A DNA stretch of 20,548 bases, from NCBI GenBank assembly GCA_029777225.1, contig JAKOSR010000134.1, forward strand, positions 1-20,548. Reading direction: 5' to 3'. This DNA comes from Chloroflexota bacterium (GTDB lineage Bacteria > Chloroflexota > Anaerolineae > Anaerolineales > Anaerolineaceae). This document shows, piece by piece, positions 15,610-20,548 of this stretch. The notes under the pieces are model-generated. The model saw only the letters and a list, made by a program, of their open reading frames with translations. It was not told the DNA's origin and did not search any database. Both the position numbers and the translations under genes were made by a program. The number at the start of each line of letters is the position of its first letter. The first letter of the stretch is position 1.

Positions 15610-15730
15610 ATTGCTTACTCTAAAAAACTATCAGGGTTGCCTAAGTAGAGTACCTATGCTTGGATTTTATCTATTCTGGCATCTTTCACCCAAAAATTTC
15701 CTGTACAAATAGCCAATTCCGCCCAAACCC

Positions 15731-15742
15731 GGGTAGGATTAG
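15731..15742 (+). promoter_or_regulatory. Extended -10 element of the thioredoxin-reductase-like gene
   Basis: GGGTAGGATTAG, hexamer TAGGAT (15734-15739). AGCCAATT at 15711-15718 lies at the same spacing as before the esterase gene. Confidence 0.45.
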
Positions 15743-15792
15743 AAAATATTCAGTTCGCCTGGGTAAACAGCCCTCGCCAGCAAGGAGTGAAA

Positions 15793-16752
15793 GTGACTGA
15801 GCAGTCAGAGAACAGTTTTGATGTGTTGATTATCGGTGGCGGCCCCGCGGGGGCTTCAGCCGGCATTTATGCCTCCCGGGCCGGCCTGAAAACCGCCATC
15901 ATGGATAAAGGCCTCACCACGGGTGCGCTGGGCATCACCAGTAAAATCGCGAATTATCCTGGTATTGATGGCGAGATTGGCGGAGCCGAGCTGCTGGAAA
16001 TCATGCGCAAACAGGCCGTCAGTTTTGGCGCCCAATTCATCAACGATAAAGCCATTGGCACCGACCTTTCAGGCAACCCCAAACTGGTCTTTGGTAACCA
16101 GGGTTTTTACCAAACCAAAACCCTGGTCATCGCCACAGGTTCCATGGGCCGCTCCAACCTCATCAAGGGTGAAGCTGAGCTCCTTGGGCGCGGGGTCTCT
16201 TATTGCGCCGTGTGCGATGCCGCCTTCTTCAAGGGTGCTGATGTCGCGGTCACTGGCAACAGTGATGAAGCCATTGAAGAGGCCCTTTACCTGGCCCGCT
16301 TCGCCAAAACTGTACATTTCTTTAGCCCTACCGTTGAGTTGAAAGCTCCTGAGAACCTGGTCGAAGAGCTCCATTCCCAACCCAACATTCTCCCCTACAT
16401 GGGTGCCGTGATTAACGAGATTGCCGGCAATGAAAAGGTTGACTCGGTACGCTATTCCCAGCGCGAAAAAGGCAAAGGTGAAATCCCCGTCCAGGGTGTC
16501 TTCGTTTACCTGCAGGGCGGCATCCCCATCACCGACTTTCTGCAAGGCCAGCTCGAACTCAGCCCCACAGGCTGCCTGGTTGTGGATAGGGAATACCAAA
16601 CAGCCATCCCCGGCGTCTTTGCTGTGGGGGATGTCCTCTGCCAGCATATTAAACAGGCAGTTATTGCCGCGGCCGATGGTGCCATCGCGGGAATCGCCGC
16701 TGAAAAACTGCTGCGCGGTAAGAAACAGATGGGCTTCGATTGGTCCAAGTAG
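15793..16752 (+). CDS. Thioredoxin-reductase-like flavoprotein lacking NADPH-binding signatures
   Basis: 319 residues from GTG 15793, chosen because AAGGAG lies five bases upstream; the in-frame GTG at 15787 overlaps that SD. FAD motif GGGPAGASAG near the N-terminus, redox pair CAVC (Cys138, Cys141) and the C-terminal FAD motif VFAVGDVL. The pyridine-nucleotide domain is atypical: the usual GGGDSA reads GNSDEA, and the HRRxxxR that holds the NADPH 2'-phosphate reads SPTVELK. Known ferredoxin-dependent and other divergent thioredoxin reductases lack these motifs, so the electron donor may not be NADPH. No thioredoxin gene is in the window. Confidence 0.85.
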   Translation: MTEQSENSFDVLIIGGGPAGASAGIYASRAGLKTAIMDKGLTTGALGITSKIANYPGIDGEIGGAELLEIMRKQAVSFGAQFINDKAIGTDLSGNPKLVFGNQGFYQTKTLVIATGSMGRSNLIKGEAELLGRGVSYCAVCDAAFFKGADVAVTGNSDEAIEEALYLARFAKTVHFFSPTVELKAPENLVEELHSQPNILPYMGAVINEIAGNEKVDSVRYSQREKGKGEIPVQGVFVYLQGGIPITDFLQGQLELSPTGCLVVDREYQTAIPGVFAVGDVLCQHIKQAVIAAADGAIAGIAAEKLLRGKKQMGFDWSK

Positions 16753-16794
16753 CACACCCCCGCTGGTTTATATTCATGGATTTTTCCGGGTAAC

Positions 16795-16806
16795 GGGTAC
16801 AATTAG
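16795..16806 (+). promoter_or_regulatory. Extended -10 of a probably leaderless gene
   Basis: GGGTACAATTAG; hexamer TACAAT ends seven bases before the ATG at 16810, so transcription should start at or beside the A of ATG. Confidence 0.5.
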
Positions 16807-16809
16807 GCC

Positions 16810-17553
16810 ATGCCTCTCATTATTCCAGAAAACCTGGCCAAAGCCGCGGAACGCGGTGAGCCTTCGCGTGTTTGGCGTGCAGGGCAACAGCGCCGACTTG
16901 ATCTGCTGAAAGCCGCGGCCGGCAACCGCCTGGTTGGCACCGTCCTGGTGGATGGCTGTGGGGTGGGTACCTACCTTGCCCGTCTCGCGCCAGACGCGGA
17001 CCTGCCAATCGGGCTGGACATCGAGTTTCCCCGGGTGGTGGATAGTCAGGCCTTCACGCCCAACGTCATCTGTGGCGCGGGGGAATATCTCCCCCTGGCT
17101 GGCGGAAGCGCTGACCTGGTTTTTAGTCACGAAGTCCTCGAACACGTCCAGGACGACCAATTGGCCATCCAGGAAATGGTGCGAGTATTAAAGCCGGGTG
17201 GGCGGATTGTGCTCTTTTGCCCCAACCGCGGTTATCCCTTTGAAACCCATGGCATTTACTGGCATGGCAAATACCATTTTGGCAACAAGCTTTTCGTCAA
17301 TTACCTTCCCCGTAGCTTGCGCGATAAGCTGGCCCCGCATGTGGAAATCTATACACGTGCCGACCTGGACCGCCTTTTCGCGGGTTTGCCAGTGCGGGTG
17401 GTTTCCAGGCGCACGGTCTTCGGCGCATACGACAACATCATTAAACGCTCTCCTGCCTTCGGCAAGCTGCTGCGCGCCATACTGCAGTGGCTGGAAAAAA
17501 CCCCGCTGCAGAGACTCGGCCTGTCCCATTTTTGGGTCGTGGAAAAAGTTTAA
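16810..17553 (+). CDS. Class I SAM-dependent methyltransferase (Methyltransf_11 type)
   Basis: 247 residues. SAM motif I VDGCGVGTYLARL, motif II GLDIEF, DLVFSHEVLEHVQDD and motif post-II VLKPGGRIVLFCPN are all typical of Methyltransf_11/UbiE-like enzymes. A C-terminal part (about 160-247) is specific to this subfamily and ends in a hydrophobic/basic helix (FGKLLRAILQWLEKTPL). Substrate unknown. No SD precedes the ATG and a -10 lies at the leaderless distance. It converges with the GH13 gene. Confidence 0.83.
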   Translation: MPLIIPENLAKAAERGEPSRVWRAGQQRRLDLLKAAAGNRLVGTVLVDGCGVGTYLARLAPDADLPIGLDIEFPRVVDSQAFTPNVICGAGEYLPLAGGSADLVFSHEVLEHVQDDQLAIQEMVRVLKPGGRIVLFCPNRGYPFETHGIYWHGKYHFGNKLFVNYLPRSLRDKLAPHVEIYTRADLDRLFAGLPVRVVSRRTVFGAYDNIIKRSPAFGKLLRAILQWLEKTPLQRLGLSHFWVVEKV

Positions 17554-17589
17554 ACTTCCACCTTCCCCCGCGGCATTTTCCTGCATTTA

Positions 17590-18954
17590 TTAGAAGGTAT
17601 TAACCAAAATCCTGCCCCAGCAAGGTGGCAACGCCAGGCTGAGTTGCCCGTTTTGCTCCACCCTAAATATTTCATCACCGTTAAGGAGGTCGCGAAAGAC
17701 CCAGCCGGCCTTGCCTGGTAACGCGAAGCTGGCCCTGGCGGGTAGGTCCGCGCTGTTAATTGCCACCAGGGCGTGGTGGTCCCCAAGCGTCCGCTCAAAC
17801 ACCAACTGGTCTGCCGCCACGAATTGCTGCGCGTATCCGCCGCGGGTCAATGCCGGCGTGTTGGCCCGGATGGAAGCAAGCCGGCGGATGTGCCCCGCCA
17901 GGTCAGCGGCAGCCTGGCTGGCGCCCATTTCTTCGGGCTTGAATTCAGGCCGCAGGTTCCAATCCGAAGAGCCTTTGACCGCTTCCAGCATGAACTCGCT
18001 GCCATAGTAAATCGAGGGCACCCCCGGCGCGCCGAAAAGCGCGATGGTGAGCGGGTACAGTTGGGCATGGTTTTGAAGCAGGCTGGCCACCCTGCTGACG
18101 TCATGGTTATCCACGAAGTTGTAAAGGGTGGGGATGTCCCGGTAAATGCCCCCGGGTCCAAACTGTCGGTTCAGGCTGTAGGCAAGTTCGTGTTGGTTAT
18201 GGGCGCTGTGGGCTGAATACAGGCTTTTATAAAGTTCATAATTGGTGGTGGCGTGCAGCGTTTCCGCGTTCGCCCATCGGCGATAATCCCCATGGATGAC
18301 CTCACCCATCAGCCACAGGCCAGGGTCAAGCTGCTCCCCAAACGCCCGCAACGCTTTCAGAAATTCGAAGCTTAATGCGTCCGCCGCGTCCAACCTCAGG
18401 CCGTCTATATTGAATTCTTGCTTCCACAGGCGGATGGCCCCAAACAGGTGCTCCCTGACCTCAGGGTTGGCAAGGTTGAGTTTCACCAGGTTGAAGTGCC
18501 CGTTCCAACACGCGTATGAAAACGAATCCCCATACGGGCTTTGTTGGTCAAAACGTAAATCCGCGAACCAATCCATGTAGGCGGAGCCCCGCCCATGGCG
18601 CTGGAGGTCCTGGAAAGCCCAAAAATTGCGCCCAACATGGTTGAAGACGCCATCCAGCACCAGGCGCATGCCCCGCGCGTGAATGTCCTCACTCAGTTCG
18701 CGCATAGCCTGGATGGTGCCCAGCCGGCGGTCCACTTCGTAGTAATTGGCGGTGTCATACCCGTGGCTGCCCGATTCAAAAATGGGACCCAACAGCATGG
18801 CGTTACACCCCAGCTCCTGGATATGGTCCAGCCAGCCCCGGATTTCCGAAATTCGGTTGATGGGTGTAGATTGGAAATTGTTCTCATGGGGTGCTCCACA
18901 CGCACCTAACGGAAAGAGATGGTAAAAAATGGTGTCTTGGTTAATCAGGTTCAT
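17590..18954 (-). CDS. GH13 alpha-amylase-family glycosidase
   Basis: 454 residues, (beta/alpha)8 catalytic domain with a small C-terminal beta domain. All GH13 conserved regions are visible: region I DGVFNH (101-106), region II GLRLDAADA with nucleophile Asp189, region III GEVIHGD with acid/base Glu218 and region IV FVDNHD with Asp285. No signal peptide, so it acts in the cytosol, probably on maltodextrins or other alpha-glucosides; exact specificity unclear. A TetR regulator gene lies upstream on the same strand. A TATACC-N4-GGTATA site lies just upstream of this gene's ATG, so it is probably under that repressor. Confidence 0.92.
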   Translation of the reverse strand: MNLINQDTIFYHLFPLGACGAPHENNFQSTPINRISEIRGWLDHIQELGCNAMLLGPIFESGSHGYDTANYYEVDRRLGTIQAMRELSEDIHARGMRLVLDGVFNHVGRNFWAFQDLQRHGRGSAYMDWFADLRFDQQSPYGDSFSYACWNGHFNLVKLNLANPEVREHLFGAIRLWKQEFNIDGLRLDAADALSFEFLKALRAFGEQLDPGLWLMGEVIHGDYRRWANAETLHATTNYELYKSLYSAHSAHNQHELAYSLNRQFGPGGIYRDIPTLYNFVDNHDVSRVASLLQNHAQLYPLTIALFGAPGVPSIYYGSEFMLEAVKGSSDWNLRPEFKPEEMGASQAAADLAGHIRRLASIRANTPALTRGGYAQQFVAADQLVFERTLGDHHALVAINSADLPARASFALPGKAGWVFRDLLNGDEIFRVEQNGQLSLALPPCWGRILVNTF

Positions 18955-18968
18955 TGCTCACATTTCAC

Positions 18969-18984
18969 TATACCTATCGGTATA
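18969..18984 (-). promoter_or_regulatory. TetR-type operator before the GH13 gene
   Basis: TATACC-TATC-GGTATA, same arms as the operator before tetR. It lies in the 49-base gap between tetR and the glycosidase gene; minus-strand TATAGT inside it could be the -10. Confidence 0.7.
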
Positions 18985-19003
18985 CTATCATTACATTTTT
19001 CAA

Positions 19004-19573
19004 TTACGAGAATATGCCATGCATGAATTGGTGCCGGGCCTGGTGGATGAGCGTGTCAGTCAGGGGTTCCCCTTGGTCGGCCGCGTGATGGATATACGCG
19101 TTTATCATCCCCAACAGCGTCAGCGCGTAAGCCTGCGAACGTCCACGCATGTTACCATGGTCGCTTTCCGCCGCGACAAACAGCTGTTGCAACACCACGG
19201 ACTCTTTTTCAGCCCAGGGGGCAATCGCCTCGTAGGACTCGCTTTGTAACGGGGCACTGCGTAGCGCCAGCTGCAGGCGGTAGAACACCGGCTCCTGCTG
19301 GGCGAACTGGAAGTAAACCCGCGTTACGGCTTCCAGGTTCAAGGTCAGGTCGTGCTGGTAGGCACAAGCTTCCTCCACGTGTGTCAGAAAAGGAGTAAAA
19401 TTTTCGCTCAGGATGCTGTCGATTAATCCGCGCTTGCTCTTGAAGTAATGGTACAGGGTGGGCTTGGTGACCCCGGCAGCATCGCAGATTTGCTGCGTGC
19501 CGGTTGCTTCGTAACCAAACGCGGAAAACAGGCTCAGCGCTTTCTGCATGATAATCAATTGGTTGCTGTTCAT
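19004..19573 (-). CDS. TetR-family transcriptional repressor
   Basis: 189 residues. N-terminal TetR DNA-binding domain: QKALSLFSAFGYEATGTQQI, then CDAAGVTKPTLYHYFKSKRG (residues 30-49) containing the recognition helix. The C-terminal ligand/dimer domain is all-helical and has no recognisable ligand signature. The perfect palindrome in its promoter and the second copy before the GH13 gene imply control of itself and the glycosidase, perhaps induced by a sugar-derived or other small ligand. Confidence 0.9.
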   Translation of the reverse strand: MNSNQLIIMQKALSLFSAFGYEATGTQQICDAAGVTKPTLYHYFKSKRGLIDSILSENFTPFLTHVEEACAYQHDLTLNLEAVTRVYFQFAQQEPVFYRLQLALRSAPLQSESYEAIAPWAEKESVVLQQLFVAAESDHGNMRGRSQAYALTLLGMINAYIHHAADQGEPLTDTLIHQARHQFMHGIFS

Positions 19574-19580
19574 GGCACGA

Positions 19581-19600
19581 ACTATACCGTACGGTATAGT
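19581..19600 (-). promoter_or_regulatory. Perfect 20-bp palindromic TetR operator
   Basis: ACTATACC-GTAC-GGTATAGT, a perfect 20-bp palindrome centred 17 bases before the tetR ATG. It overlaps the tetR -10 and also lies upstream of the divergent GrpB-APH gene. Confidence 0.82.
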
Positions 19601-19610
19601 GTTTTGTCAA
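19581..19610 (-). promoter_or_regulatory. tetR promoter
   Basis: Minus strand TTGACA (19610-19605), 18-base spacer, TATAGT (19586-19581). The operator fills the -10 and most of the spacer. Confidence 0.7.
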
Positions 19611-19626
19611 GAATGAATTGAATGCG

Positions 19627-20548
19627 ATGACATCCACGCCTAACAATCCAAGCCAGCCCGCGCCACCGCGATCAGACAGTGTCGTTGTCTGCCCCTATGA
19701 CCCGCTCTGGTCGGCGGCCTTTCTCAGGATTTACCAAACCCTGGCACCCGCCCTTTCAGGCTTGGTGGAAGCCATTGAGCACGTCGGCAGCACCTCCGTG
19801 CCAGGTTTGGCCGCCAAACCCATCATCGACATCGACGTGGTCATCCAAACACCGTCGGACTTCGAACCCGTCAGCAAAGCCCTTGAGACGCTGGGTTACC
19901 AGCACCGTGGTGATTTGGGCGTCCCCGGCAGGGAAGCCTTTAGCTATACCGGCAAGCCCGACCTCATGGCGCACCACCTCTACGTTTGCCCGCGTGACTC
20001 AAATGAACTCACACGTCACCTCGCCTTCCGCGATTACCTGCGTGCCAATCCGGTGGCCCGCGAGCAATACGCGGTCGTCAAACAGGCAGCCGCTCAGCAT
20101 CACCCCCACGACATCGCGGCCTACATCGACGAAAAATCAGACTTCATCCAGCCAGTTCTGGAACTGCTGGGCTTGCTGGCCGGCACCATCCAGGGCCGGC
20201 TCCCCGGCCTCCTGGGTAACCGCTACGGTCTCACGTTGCGGAGCTTTGAACCAGTCACCGGCGGTACCGCGGCCTCGGATTTTCATATCATCGCTGAAGA
20301 AGGCCATTACTTCCTGAAGTGTTACGACAAATCACGGGTTTCCACCCCGCTCTTCACGCGCGACATCCCTGTCTACGTTCCGCTCCTGCTCTGGCTAAAC
20401 CAGGTCACCGGCCTCTCAGGCTTCCTCCCGCAACCCATTCCCACCTGCACCGGGAAGCCTTTCTGCGAGGATAAGCTGGCCCTCTACCTTCTGTACGCCT
20501 ACCTGCATGGCACAACACTCGGCAAGGCCACACCGAGCCGGATTCAGG
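19627..20548 (+). CDS. GrpB-family nucleotidyltransferase fused to an APH-like kinase domain, 3'-truncated by window edge
   Basis: 307 residues visible from ATG 19627; the frame is open to the window end. Residues ~18-190 are a GrpB (UPF0157) domain with the DNA-polymerase-beta-type pattern GSTSVPGLAAKPIIDID: Gly54-Ser55 and Asp68-x-Asp70 form the metal/nucleotide site. From about residue 200 it continues into an APH/phosphotransferase-like N-lobe (PVTGGTAASDFHIIAEEGHYFLKCYDK, with the Lys of FLK as likely ATP ligand). The kinase catalytic loop is beyond the edge. Function unknown: both domains modify small molecules or proteins with nucleotides. The start has no strong SD. It is divergent from tetR, whose operator lies 27 bases upstream. 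Confidence 0.85.
   Translation, partial: MTSTPNNPSQPAPPRSDSVVVCPYDPLWSAAFLRIYQTLAPALSGLVEAIEHVGSTSVPGLAAKPIIDIDVVIQTPSDFEPVSKALETLGYQHRGDLGVPGREAFSYTGKPDLMAHHLYVCPRDSNELTRHLAFRDYLRANPVAREQYAVVKQAAAQHHPHDIAAYIDEKSDFIQPVLELLGLLAGTIQGRLPGLLGNRYGLTLRSFEPVTGGTAASDFHIIAEEGHYFLKCYDKSRVSTPLFTRDIPVYVPLLLWLNQVTGLSGFLPQPIPTCTGKPFCEDKLALYLLYAYLHGTTLGKATPSRIQ

Noticed and set aside
16069..16755. 228-codon minus-strand frame opposite the thioredoxin-reductase-like gene
   Set aside because: Antisense shadow of a gene with clear FAD and CAVC motifs; no family resemblance.
1..20548. CRISPR arrays, insertion sequences, tRNA genes, phage genes
   Set aside because: Looked for direct-repeat arrays, transposase motifs, terminal inverted repeats and tRNA arms by eye and saw none.

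Overview
The window looks like a high-GC bacterial chromosome segment, most likely from an Anaerolineae-type member of the Chloroflexota. This is an inference. It rests on an archaeal-type HMG-CoA synthase next to a thiolase-like gene and a class II HMG-CoA reductase, a P/T-rich LysM-M23 lipoprotein, and a fused ChlI-ChlD chelatase gene. It reads as ordinary, densely packed chromosome. I see no insertion sequence, CRISPR array, tRNA or rRNA, and no gene-free stretch over 300 bases.

Left part (1-4803, + strand): two overlapping AI-2E-type membrane transporter genes (the first cut by the window edge), a small SRP RNA with its own promoter, a SAM methyltransferase with a C-terminal zinc ribbon, and a LysM/M23 lipoprotein. 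Then come a minus-strand pair, an ArsR-family regulator followed by an MFS transporter (7171-4816), with a clear operator inside the regulator's promoter. Divergent from that pair is a small NifU-domain Fe-S protein that appears to start with CTG.

Middle (7611-13206): a chelatase gene on the minus strand is split by a run of nine A's. The first frame encodes a 372-residue AAA+ ChlI-like protein. A -1 shift at the run would join it to the VWA domain and give a 700-residue ChlD. Divergent from it is a CE7-type acetyl esterase. Next, on the minus strand, are a protein with two CDGSH Fe-S motifs and the mevalonate cluster HMG-CoA reductase > HMG-CoA synthase > thiolase-like protein (15567-12034). 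The thiolase-like protein lacks the canonical catalytic residues.

Right part (15793-20548): a thioredoxin-reductase-like flavoprotein that lacks the NADPH-binding signatures, a SAM methyltransferase that may be leaderless, a GH13 glycosidase with a TetR regulator upstream, and a GrpB-nucleotidyltransferase/APH-kinase fusion that runs off the end. Matching TATACC-N4-GGTATA sites precede both tetR and the glycosidase gene. Several start regions share an extended -10 motif close to GGGTANNNTTAG, which gives a first view of the host's promoter style.
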